From Planctomycetota bacterium (lineage in GTDB: Bacteria > Planctomycetota > MHYJ01 > JACPRB01), in NCBI GenBank assembly GCA_016200125.1, contig JACQFK010000293.1, forward strand, positions 1-8,166: DNA of 8,166 nucleotides, written 5' to 3'. Position numbers and translations under genes: made by a program. The notes beneath the pieces are model-generated. The model saw only the letters and a program-made list of their open reading frames with translations, had not been told where the DNA came from and did not search any database. Below, in pieces: positions 1 through 6,046 of the stretch (position 1 is its first letter; every line of letters starts with the position of its first letter).

Positions 1-347
1 GCGTCGGAGACGTCCAGGACCTTGAGGGTCTGGCCCTCCTTGGGGAGGGACGGGGAGTAGGGGTTCAGGATCACCCGGCCGTGCTGTCGGAGCGCGGAGT
101 TCAGGAAGTCCAGGCACTTGGAGGCCGGGACGTCGGTGTCGCTGACCGCCGTGATCGTGCCTGAGGTGGCCTTCTCCTGCACGAAGATCCAGCCGGTCAC
201 CGAGCTCACGTAGCGCAGGATCGTGTCGAGCGACGCGTCCTTGAAGTTGAACCTGAGCTTCTTCTCGTCCTGGGCGGGCCGCTCCTGCGCCACGACCGGC
301 AGCGAGAGGACCGCGAGGGCGACGATCACCAGCGAGCGTCTGTGCAT
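1..347 (-). CDS. gspD: GspD secretin, N-terminal fragment (3' end outside window)
   Basis: Outer-membrane secretin of the T2SS, the multimeric pore through which folded exoproteins leave the periplasm. Only about the first 115 codons are present and the gene runs off the low-coordinate edge. Hand translation from the ATG at 347 gives a signal peptide with a basic start (MHRR), a hydrophobic core of about 15 residues and a signal peptidase I-type site ending in VVA, near residue 20. There is no lipobox cysteine. The mature part (KLRFNFKDASLDTILRYVSS, then TGWIFVQEKATSG) is the typical secretin N0 opening, in which a 'F.F..A.L..IL..VS..TG..F' stretch precedes a short beta strand. It is the last gene of the visible cluster, 63 bases after the GspC-like gene. 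AGGGG (362-358) or GGGA (355-352) could serve as ribosome binding site. Family assignment rests on N0 similarity plus context; the diagnostic secretin pore domain is not in the window. Confidence 0.9.
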   Translation of the reverse strand, partial: MHRRSLVIVALAVLSLPVVAQERPAQDEKKLRFNFKDASLDTILRYVSSVTGWIFVQEKATSGTITAVSDTDVPASKCLDFLNSALRQHGRVILNPYSPSLPKEGQTLKVLDVSD

Positions 348-370
348 GATTTCCCAGCCCCTAAATAACC

Positions 371-397
371 GGCGGAGCGGAAAGCCTCCGCGCCGCC
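371..397 (-). promoter_or_regulatory. Strong hairpin in the spacer ahead of gspD
   Basis: The 63-base spacer between the GspC-like gene and gspD contains an inverted repeat with 11-base arms, GGCGGAGCGGA (371-381) and TCCGCGCCGCC (387-397), with one mismatch (376/392) and a 5-base loop. In the transcript the arms would form a very GC-rich stem about 24 bases before the gspD start codon. No U-run follows it in the direction of transcription (the next bases are GGTTATTTAGG), so it is a poor intrinsic terminator. A role in mRNA processing, stability or setting the gspD expression level is inference only. Confidence 0.5.
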
Positions 398-410
398 GTC
401 CAATCCTTCG

Positions 411-1082
411 TCACTCGTCCTTCGAGGGACGGTTCTTCTTGCCCACCCGGCTCTTCAGCTTCTCGAGGGCCGCCTTGTTGCTCTCCGCGTCGAGCGGCTT
501 GATCTCGACCTTCTCCTCGCCCTCGACGGGGGGAGCCGCCGCCTCGGGGTCCTCCGAAGTCTCCGCGGGCGCCACCGACACGGGCTTGCCGTCCGGTCCC
601 GGAAGCGACTCGCCGACCTTCAGGTCCCTCGAGAGGTCGCCCTTGATGAAGGCCGCCTGCTCCGCCGTGACGGCGCCGATCTTGTAGCCGCCCACCTCGT
701 CGCCGGTCTTCAGGAACTTCGGATCCTTGAACTGCCGGAGATCACCCGTGTTGCGGTCCTCGACCACGACGAGGTAGGACTCGGCCTTGGCGTCGTAGAA
801 GATGCCCGTGACGACGGGCGGCTTCGGCTTGGCCGGAACGCGCGGCTCCTTGGAGATGGACTTCATCCCGCCCGTCGTGAAGGTCCGCTTCCGGTTGCGC
901 GGGGAGAAGATGTTCGAGTCGCGGAGCATCTTGAGATCGGTCGGGGAGATCGCCGGCCGTTCGCCCTCCTGGACCGGGGCCGGAGCGGGGGGCGGCGGGG
1001 GCTTGCCCTTGCCCGCCTTGGGGTCGGGAGGGTTGCCGTCGTTGACGGCCCCCAGCATCAGCGCCAGAAGCAGGTGGATCAT
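411..1082 (-). CDS. GspC/XpsN/PilP-like T2SS connector protein
   Basis: Probable periplasmic connector between the GspL-GspM platform and the GspD secretin. The 223-residue protein starts with a short hydrophobic stretch (residues 3-13, LLLALMLGAV). A Gly/Lys/Pro-rich linker (17-37, with runs of prolines) and a 'LRDSNIFSPRNRK' segment (53-65) follow. Residues about 88-160 (PPVVTGIFYD, YLVVVEDRNTG, FLKTGDEVGGYKIGAVT, LKVGESL) look like the small beta-sandwich homology region shared by GspC and PilP. The tail has an acidic Ala/Pro/Glu linker (172-197) and a lysine-rich end. No PDZ domain is visible. The ATG overlaps the gspM stop (ATGA). The position between gspM and gspD is that of xpsN in Xanthomonas. 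The short hydrophobic start, without basic residues before it, is odd for a GspC membrane anchor. The fold assignment is by pattern recognition and context, hence the moderate confidence and no gene symbol. Confidence 0.7.
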   Translation of the reverse strand: MIHLLLALMLGAVNDGNPPDPKAGKGKPPPPPAPAPVQEGERPAISPTDLKMLRDSNIFSPRNRKRTFTTGGMKSISKEPRVPAKPKPPVVTGIFYDAKAESYLVVVEDRNTGDLRQFKDPKFLKTGDEVGGYKIGAVTAEQAAFIKGDLSRDLKVGESLPGPDGKPVSVAPAETSEDPEAAAPPVEGEEKVEIKPLDAESNKAALEKLKSRVGKKNRPSKDE

Positions 1083-1621
1083 TTCAAGCCCGCCTTCACC
1101 GGAGCCGGTGAGTACTCGATGGTGGACACCTTGAGCTCCAGGGCCAGCAGGTCCTCCTTCTCATACAGCGAGCTGATGTTCATCCGCAACGGCTTCAGGA
1201 ACTCCTTCGAGTTGTGGAGCTCCACCAGCAGGTCTACGAACTGCGGCCACGTCAGTTTGAACTTCGTATCAAAGATGTATTCCTTGAAATCGCCCTGCTG
1301 CTGGGGCTGCTGGTTCTCCTGCATGTCGAACTGCACGTTGATCTTCTCGAAGTGGTCGCTGAGATGGCTCATGAAGTTCGTGTGGACGTCGGGCGGGCGG
1401 GGCTCGGCCAGGCGGTCCTGGATCCGGTTCCAGTTCTTGCGGACCGTCTCCTCGGTGTTGAGCGTCGTGTTGGCCTTCCTGATCTCGGCGTCGGCCTTGG
1501 CGAGGTCGAGGTTGATCTTGTTCAGGGGATCGATCACGAGGGCGCCGACCGCCTTGTCGAGGACGAAGGCGCAGACCGCCACGAGCGCGCCGATGGCCAG
1601 GATCCGGGTGCGCTTGTCCAT
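1079..1621 (-). CDS. gspM: GspM-like (PilO-like) inner-membrane platform protein
   Basis: Bitopic inner-membrane protein expected to pair with GspL and stabilise the assembly platform. The 180-residue product has a short basic cytoplasmic end (MDKRTR), one membrane segment (about residues 7-30), a helical coiled-coil-like stretch (about 35-72, rich in K/D/A/E/N) and a periplasmic alpha/beta domain (about 75-170), the layout of GspM and PilO. A Gln-rich loop (102-109, QENQQPQQQ) interrupts the domain. The ATG at 1621 shares its A with the TGA of gspL (TGATG), and its own TGA overlaps the next ATG, so translation is probably coupled on both sides. The same frame is open upstream to 1924, but that stretch lies inside gspL and encodes a low-complexity Arg/Gln-rich shadow, so the start was placed at 1621. 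GspM sequences are poorly conserved; the call rests on topology and on position after gspL. Confidence 0.85.
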   Translation of the reverse strand: MDKRTRILAIGALVAVCAFVLDKAVGALVIDPLNKINLDLAKADAEIRKANTTLNTEETVRKNWNRIQDRLAEPRPPDVHTNFMSHLSDHFEKINVQFDMQENQQPQQQGDFKEYIFDTKFKLTWPQFVDLLVELHNSKEFLKPLRMNISSLYEKEDLLALELKVSTIEYSPAPVKAGLK

Positions 1622-2958
1622 CACGGCTTCTTCTTCTTCGGGTCGACGCCCGTGAGGTAGGCGTTCACCGTGAAGTCCTTCTTGTAGTCGGGCTTGTCGG
1701 TCTTGTTGATGTCGATTCGGCCGATGGCGATGTTGCCGAACTTCTGGGTCTTCTTGAGGGCGGCGACGAAATCGGTCACGTGATTGTCCTCTTTCGCCTT
1801 GCCTACGAGCGTGATAACGCCCGGATCGTCGAAGCTGGCGTTGACGATCCAGAGGTTCGACGTGTTGACGTTCTGGCGCAGCGCCGTCAGGACGTCGATC
1901 CAGCAGTTGCGCGTCCGGTACCACTGGTCGGCCTTCTGGGTCTGCTCGATCGTCCGGGTCAGCGCGGCGGCCCGGGGCTGGAGCGCGGCGAGCTGCGCCT
2001 TCTTCCGGTCGAGGTCCGCCCGCTTGGAGGCGATCGCGACCTGCGACCAGATGAAGAGCATCAGCAGGACGCCCGCTCCAAGCAGGCCGATGCGGTGTTT
2101 GCGGGTCAGCGTGAACTTGCGGACCACCGCGGGCGGGTGGAGCAGGTCGGGCATCAGGGTCCCGCGGAGCAGCCCGCTGCAGACGCCGGCGCTGGTGGCC
2201 GTCCGCAGGTTGCCGGGGCCGACCGGATCGACGTCGCGGCGGAGGAGCTTGCCCACGGCCGCGGCAAGCTCGGTGGCGTCGGGTCCCTCGCCGGCGAGCA
2301 CGATCTTCCCGACCTCCTGGCCCGGCGCCTTCGCCGCGTAGGAGAGCAGGGTGCGGTTGATCTCCTGGGCGACGTCCTGCGCGGAGTACCCCTCCTCGAG
2401 CGGCGCGGTGCGCGAGAGTTCCATGCGCCCGGCCTTGGCGACGAGGATCTCGGTCTCGCCCCCGGAGACTTCGACCAGCGCGGCCGCGTCCCGATGGGGG
2501 TAGAGCGACAGCAGTCCGAAGGAACTGACGTAGGCGCCCGCGATCTTCATGCCGGCCGCCTCGACGGCCGTCACGGCCGGATCGATCAGCTCCCGGGGCA
2601 CGGCCGCCACCTGGACGCGGACCTTCCCGTCCGCGCGGCCCGTCTCGACGTAGGAATAGCGGACCTGGTCGATCGGAAGGGGCATCTCCCGCTCGACCTG
2701 GAAGCGGACCATGGCGACGAGCTCGTCGGGAGTGCCCGCCGGGAGCTCCAGCTCGCGCAGCAGGGCCTGGCCGCGGGAGACGACCAGCACGCCGCGGGGT
2801 CCCGTGACGCCGGTCTTCCCCAGGGCGGCCTTGATGCTCTCCGCGTCGACGCCGCCCAGCTCGGCGGTGCCGGACTGGACGATCTCCGGCCCGCGCCCGT
2901 TCAACTTCACGGTCACGGCCGTCAGCGACTTCGGACCCAACTCTATGGCGGTCAGCAT
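1621..2958 (-). CDS. gspL: GspL-like platform protein (PilM-like + PilN-like)
   Basis: Inner-membrane T2SS protein that couples the GspE ATPase in the cytoplasm to GspM and the pseudopilus. It has 445 residues. The cytoplasmic part (about 1-285) looks like the actin-like PilM fold: IELGPKSLTAV near the N-terminus as a phosphate-1-type loop, 'FQVEREMPLPIDQVRYSY' (86-103) typical of PilM/GspL, VEVSGGETEI (162-171) as a phosphate-2-type loop, and KIVLAGEGPDATEL (218-231) near the expected adenosine-binding region. One membrane segment spans about 290-309. A charged coiled-coil-like stretch (310-345) and a PilN-like periplasmic alpha/beta domain (about 350-437, with WIVNASFDDPGVITLVGKA) follow, ending in KKKK. 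This is the natural GspL arrangement, equivalent to PilM joined to PilN. The ATG at 2958 lies 4 bases after the gspK stop, with no strong Shine-Dalgarno, so coupling to gspK is likely. Automated annotation may call it PilM. Confidence 0.9.
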   Translation of the reverse strand: MLTAIELGPKSLTAVTVKLNGRGPEIVQSGTAELGGVDAESIKAALGKTGVTGPRGVLVVSRGQALLRELELPAGTPDELVAMVRFQVEREMPLPIDQVRYSYVETGRADGKVRVQVAAVPRELIDPAVTAVEAAGMKIAGAYVSSFGLLSLYPHRDAAALVEVSGGETEILVAKAGRMELSRTAPLEEGYSAQDVAQEINRTLLSYAAKAPGQEVGKIVLAGEGPDATELAAAVGKLLRRDVDPVGPGNLRTATSAGVCSGLLRGTLMPDLLHPPAVVRKFTLTRKHRIGLLGAGVLLMLFIWSQVAIASKRADLDRKKAQLAALQPRAAALTRTIEQTQKADQWYRTRNCWIDVLTALRQNVNTSNLWIVNASFDDPGVITLVGKAKEDNHVTDFVAALKKTQKFGNIAIGRIDINKTDKPDYKKDFTVNAYLTGVDPKKKKP

Positions 2959-2962
2959 GTTT

Positions 2963-4414
2963 CTACCGGTTCGCCGGGACGGCGTCCGGCCCGTCCATCG
3001 GGTCGTACGGCATTCCCAGCTTCGTCTGGTCCTTCCAGTACACCAGGCGCGGAGTCGGCGTGGCCAGCTTGTCGAAGACGGCCACCATCCGACGGAACGC
3101 CCCCGGGCGCTCCTCCGTCGATTCCGCTCCAGGCGTATACGGGGTCCCCACGCGGCCCACCGCGTGGATCCGGAACTGGTGGGAGCGGCACGTGATGAAC
3201 GGCGCGAACCGCTGCAGCAGCGCCGGCTCCACCACGCTCAGCAGCCAGCCTATGTTGGACAGATCGTTCCCCGGGGTGGTTCGGTACTGCATGATTTTGA
3301 CCGCGATTTCCTCGGTTATTCCCGGCAGACAAATAAGAACTTGCTTGGGGGCGGTGTTGATGTTCACCAATCCAGGAACTTTCGGGTCGTCCAGCACCGA
3401 GAACTTGTCCACGACCAGCTTGAAGCGCTGGGGCGTCAGGGCGGGCGGGATCCCCTGGCCGCCCAGGAGCTGCGCCACGCTGACGAAGGGGCCGAAGACG
3501 CGCTGGGTGAGCACCGCCTGGACCTCCGCGCCCTGCAGCCCCGCCTGCTGCAGGAGGTCTGCAGTCGCCGTGTTCAGGTTGACGCGGGGCTTTCCGTCGG
3601 CGTCCGTGTTGTCGTCGGCGCTCCAGACCGTGCAGAGCGGCCAGAGGCCGGGGTCCAGCTTCCCGTCGCGGTTGTCGCGCGGCCAGGTCTGGTCGCCGTC
3701 GTTCTCGTTCGTCTCGAGGCGCCCGTTCAGGTTGAAATCCTCGCCGTAGAGGATCTCCGGGGTGATGCCCTTGACGTAGAGGAGCTCCTCCACGGTCTCG
3801 AAGGGCTGGTTCTTGCAGTTGTAGGGCGGGGTGAGCCCGTTGTAGTACGAGCTCTCCGCCCCGTTGGCGCCGACGGTCGCGTCGGCGTCGCGCCAGTCGA
3901 GGATCGCGTCGACGATCTCGTCCGTCATGTTCGGCAGCTTGATAAGGATCTCCCGGGGGGCGGTGTTCAGGTTGATCTTCGAGGCCTCGTCGTCCAGCCC
4001 CCAGAGGATCGTCTGGTTGTCGTCGTAGGTGGGCCGGAAGAGGGTGAAGGCGCCGTCGCCCAGCGGGTACTCGTAGTAGTAGTCCGGATTGCTGGCCCAG
4101 GTGAGGTCGTTCAGGCTCTGCCAGCGCTGGGTATCGTTCAGGACCGTCGCGCAGGCGAGGTCGATCGCGCTCCAGCAGAGCTGCTCGGCCTTCTTCCCGT
4201 CGCCGTAGCCGCCCGCCACCGCGTACTCCACCTGCATGTCCGCGAGGAACGCGTACATGAGAAGCGTGAGAATGGCCATGATCCAGAGCACGACGAGGAG
4301 CGCGACGCCCTTCCGGGGTTGGTGCCGCTGAAGGGAGCATCGAGAATCAGGAATCGGAAGACGGGGAGTCTCCCCGGTTCCATTCTCGATTCTTGAGTCT
4401 TGATTCTTCTTCAC
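2963..4414 (-). CDS. gspK: GspK large tip pseudopilin with an unusual long leader
   Basis: Minor pseudopilin expected at the tip of the pseudopilus with GspI and GspJ. The start is the GTG at 4414-4412, overlapping the gspJ stop (GTGA). No ATG, GTG or TTG in this frame lies between it and the cleavage site. The 483-residue precursor has a 36-residue leader ending RHQPRKG. Prepilin peptidase would cut between G36 and V37, ahead of VALLVVLWIMAILTLLM. Position +5 is Val rather than Glu, as is normal for GspK. Three related helix motifs occur: INLNTAPREIL (147-157), VNLNTATADLL (278-288) and VNINTAPKQVL (350-360). Between the first two are Asp/Asn loops: D226-F-N-L-N-G-R-L-E-T-N-E237 fits an EF-hand loop, and NTDADG (269-274) is similar. 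The protein is larger than the roughly 300-350 residues of enterobacterial GspK. The leader codons overlap a heptamer-repeat palindrome, described separately. Confidence 0.92.
   Translation of the reverse strand: MKKNQDSRIENGTGETPRLPIPDSRCSLQRHQPRKGVALLVVLWIMAILTLLMYAFLADMQVEYAVAGGYGDGKKAEQLCWSAIDLACATVLNDTQRWQSLNDLTWASNPDYYYEYPLGDGAFTLFRPTYDDNQTILWGLDDEASKINLNTAPREILIKLPNMTDEIVDAILDWRDADATVGANGAESSYYNGLTPPYNCKNQPFETVEELLYVKGITPEILYGEDFNLNGRLETNENDGDQTWPRDNRDGKLDPGLWPLCTVWSADDNTDADGKPRVNLNTATADLLQQAGLQGAEVQAVLTQRVFGPFVSVAQLLGGQGIPPALTPQRFKLVVDKFSVLDDPKVPGLVNINTAPKQVLICLPGITEEIAVKIMQYRTTPGNDLSNIGWLLSVVEPALLQRFAPFITCRSHQFRIHAVGRVGTPYTPGAESTEERPGAFRRMVAVFDKLATPTPRLVYWKDQTKLGMPYDPMDGPDAVPANR
4341..4409. 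repeat. Heptamer-repeat palindromic element inside the gspK leader
   Basis: On the + strand four tandem 7-base units occur at 4382-4409: ATTCTCG, ATTCTTG, AGTCTTG, ATTCTTC. Inverted copies stand on the other side (CGAGAAT 4341-4347, then the divergent CAGGAAT 4348-4354). The centre holds the perfect palindrome GGGGAGTCTCCCC (4363-4375). CGAGAAT (4341-4347) pairs exactly with ATTCTCG (4382-4388), and GGAATCGG (4350-4357) pairs with CCGGTTCC (4374-4381) apart from one G-T wobble, so the whole block can fold into one long hairpin. By hand count 35 of the 70 bases at 4341-4410 are G or C, visibly less than the flanking genes. The block encodes gspK leader residues about 3-25, so it is translated. 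It resembles a dispersed intergenic repeat (REP- or MITE-like); that identity is inference. Confidence 0.7.
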
Positions 4415-5109
4415 TGCGTTCGCTCCGGCGTCTCGCCGCCCACGGGCAGGTAGATCCGGCTGCTGAAGGGCTCGAGGACCTGCTCGCCGCGCCACTCGCC
4501 GCGGACGTAGACGGTCACCTCCACCGCCTTCGGGAGCTTCCGCAGCTGGGTGGAGTCCCAGGTGTCCCGCCACTCCCCTGAGTCGTAATAGCGGAAGTTC
4601 ACGAAGACGACGTCCTGCGCGATCTCGGCCACGTCCTCCAGGCGGTGGGCCGGTCCCGACAGCGGGGCCAGCTCGACGGGACGCTCCCGCACGAGCCCGT
4701 GGGCCTTCCGCGACGTGTCCTGCTCGATCCACAGATACACCTTCGCGGCGTCGATGCCTCGAACGACCTCGGTGACGTTGACGTCGTAGGCCGAGGCCGT
4801 GTGCCGGCTCACCGTGACGAACTCGAGACGGTCGAGCGGCTCCTTGTCGGACCCCTCGTTCGTCCCGATGAAGGCAAGATCGCTGCTCCCGGCGCTGTTG
4901 GGCGGCGCGAGGGGCATCACGGCGCCGCGAATCTCGTCCTCGACGGCCTGGAGCGCCACCCGCGCCGTCTGGAACAGCTGGGAGCGGAACTCCGTGCGCG
5001 ACGTGACGCTGCGCGCGGAATCGAGGAGCGCGTAGGCCGCCGCGATCACGATCGAGAAGATCACGGTCGCGATGACCAGCTCCAGGAGAGTGAACCCTTT
5101 GCGTTTCAT
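4411..5109 (-). CDS. gspJ: GspJ minor pseudopilin
   Basis: Minor pseudopilin that forms the pseudopilus tip complex with GspI and GspK. The 232-residue precursor has a very short leader, MKRKG, cut after G5, followed by FTLLE with Glu at +5 and a hydrophobic helix (LVIATVIFSIVIAAAYALL). The soluble domain then has the GspJ-like pattern: helix with 'LFQTARVALQAVEDEIRGA' (45-63), 'LEFVTVSRHTAS' (95-106), 'AQDVVFVNFRYYDSGEWRDTWDS' split across 164-186, 'LPKAVEVTVYV' (192-202) and 'FSSRIYLPVGG' (215-225). The combination 'F.F.YYD...W...W' followed by 'LP.AVEV.V' is characteristic of GspJ. The ATG at 5109 overlaps the gspI stop (ATGA). The frame is open further upstream, but that part is an Arg-rich shadow of gspI and gspH, and the start chosen gives a normal class III leader. 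Its stop overlaps the GTG of gspK. Confidence 0.93.
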   Translation of the reverse strand: MKRKGFTLLELVIATVIFSIVIAAAYALLDSARSVTSRTEFRSQLFQTARVALQAVEDEIRGAVMPLAPPNSAGSSDLAFIGTNEGSDKEPLDRLEFVTVSRHTASAYDVNVTEVVRGIDAAKVYLWIEQDTSRKAHGLVRERPVELAPLSGPAHRLEDVAEIAQDVVFVNFRYYDSGEWRDTWDSTQLRKLPKAVEVTVYVRGEWRGEQVLEPFSSRIYLPVGGETPERTQ

Positions 5110-5525
5110 TTGGGCGGCGTCGTCCCCGGGGTCGTGGAGGGCGAAGAGGAGGACGTCGTGGACGCGGAACGGCCCCGCATCAGGCGCGTGAGCACGTAGG
5201 TCCGGTCGTCGTTCCGCTCCTTCCACTTGACGGTGATGTCGAGCCGGGTGAGTCCCGTGACGTCCCCGGTGGTCGACGTGGTCGCATACGTGAAGTCGGG
5301 CTCCTCGTCGAAGCCGCCGCTTTGGTTGGAGGTCAGATCGAGCTGGCCGGTCTCGAAGTCCGTGAGGACGCGCTGCGCCAGGAGGGCCGCCCGCGTGACG
5401 TACTGGGAGGCCACGGAGGCGCGCGCGCCCGTCGTGAAGCCCTGCGAGAGCAAGGCCATCGCCGCCACCGCGACGACCAGCGCGACCAGGACCTCGACGA
5501 GCGTGAACCCTTCGCTGCGTCTCAT
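5106..5525 (-). CDS. gspI: GspI minor pseudopilin with a Ser/Thr/Pro tail
   Basis: Minor pseudopilin that nucleates the pseudopilus tip together with GspJ and GspK. It has 139 residues, with leader MRRSEG cut after G6, then FTLVEVLVALVVAVAAMALL with Glu at +5. The helix and the following 'AALLAQRVLTDFETG' (46-60) are GspI-like, as is the beta strand 'LTRLDITVKWKERNDDRTYVLTRLM' (92-116, shown by the 'V.W' core). The last 20 residues are nearly all Ser, Thr, Pro and Gly (SASTTSSSSPSTTPGTTPPK), a low-complexity extension I do not recognise as normal in GspI. Start and stop both sit in ATGA overlaps, with gspH upstream and gspJ downstream. The assignment as I rather than another minor pseudopilin rests on size, the H-I-J-K order and the C-terminal strand. 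Confidence 0.88.
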   Translation of the reverse strand: MRRSEGFTLVEVLVALVVAVAAMALLSQGFTTGARASVASQYVTRAALLAQRVLTDFETGQLDLTSNQSGGFDEEPDFTYATTSTTGDVTGLTRLDITVKWKERNDDRTYVLTRLMRGRSASTTSSSSPSTTPGTTPPK

Positions 5526-6046
5526 GGCTGCTCCGCCGGCGCCTCGATGTACACCTTGGATGTCGCCCCTTCAATCCGGAGCGTCTGCCGGTCGCCGCTG
5601 TCGTTCGACAGGACGACCGTCGCCTCGCTGGAGCTGCCGTCGGGTCGGAACTCGATGTAGCGCAACGACGCGTTCGACGGGTCGGTCTCCGCCCCCTCCG
5701 CGGACTCGAAGGCGACGGCCTCCGGCAGAGTCTCGGGAGTCCAGGCACCCGAGAGCGCCGTAAACTTCCCGGGCTCCTTGATGGGCCGCGCCTCGTACTC
5801 GATCCAGTACCGGCGCTTCGCCAGGTCCAGGATCAGCCGCTGCCGTATGCCCGTGAGCGCCGCGTCCGCCCGAGCCTTGCGCGACCACGCGAAGAGCTGC
5901 TCGGTCGACTTCCGCACCTGGAACGCCGGGAAGAAGTCCGAGAAGCGGGGCGCCACCACCGTGGCGAGGGTGAAGATCACGATCATCACGAGGATGAGCT
6001 CGATCAGCGTGAACCCTGCGCGACGGCGGCGGACGATCCGGTTCAT
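5522..6046 (-). CDS. gspH: GspH minor pseudopilin
   Basis: Minor pseudopilin thought to link the GspI-GspJ-GspK tip to the GspG shaft. The 174-residue precursor has a basic leader (MNRIVRRRRAG) cut after G11, then FTLIELILVMIVIFTLATVV with Glu at +5. The motif 'APRFSDFFP' and the helix 'STEQLFAWSRKARADAALTG' (47-66) match the GspH pattern of a region of conserved Arg/Ala helices followed by 'Y.IE....' strands: 'RYWIEYEARPI' (79-89). C-terminal strands include 'LRYIEFRPDGSSSEATVVLS' (128-147) and 'RQTLRIEGATSKVYI' (153-167), typical of the FimT/GspH domain in which 'I.F.PDG.S....V.L' recurs. The ATG overlaps the gspG stop and the TGA overlaps the gspI start (both ATGA). It is the second of five consecutive pseudopilin genes. 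Confidence 0.92.
   Translation of the reverse strand: MNRIVRRRRAGFTLIELILVMIVIFTLATVVAPRFSDFFPAFQVRKSTEQLFAWSRKARADAALTGIRQRLILDLAKRRYWIEYEARPIKEPGKFTALSGAWTPETLPEAVAFESAEGAETDPSNASLRYIEFRPDGSSSEATVVLSNDSGDRQTLRIEGATSKVYIEAPAEQP

Noticed and set aside
1780..3195. A 471-codon open frame on the + strand antisense to gspL and the end of gspK.
   Set aside because: Its translation is rich in Arg, Gly, Asp, Leu and Val with no domain pattern, as expected for the antisense of a GC-rich gene with strong third-position G/C. The minus-strand frames have clear family motifs.
2711..4396. A 561-codon open frame on the + strand antisense to gspK and part of gspL.
   Set aside because: Arg/Val/Gly/Leu-rich low-complexity product without recognisable domains; it crosses the real gspK-gspL junction and is a GC-driven shadow.
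4415..4732. Upstream extension of the gspK frame, adding about 106 residues.
   Set aside because: It lies inside gspJ, and gives an Arg/Gly/Ala-rich shadow sequence. The GTG overlapping the gspJ stop fits the coupling pattern of the operon.
5110..5748. Upstream extension of the gspJ frame.
   Set aside because: It overlaps gspI and gspH completely and is an Arg/Pro-rich shadow; starting at 5109 gives a standard MKRKG|FTLLE leader.
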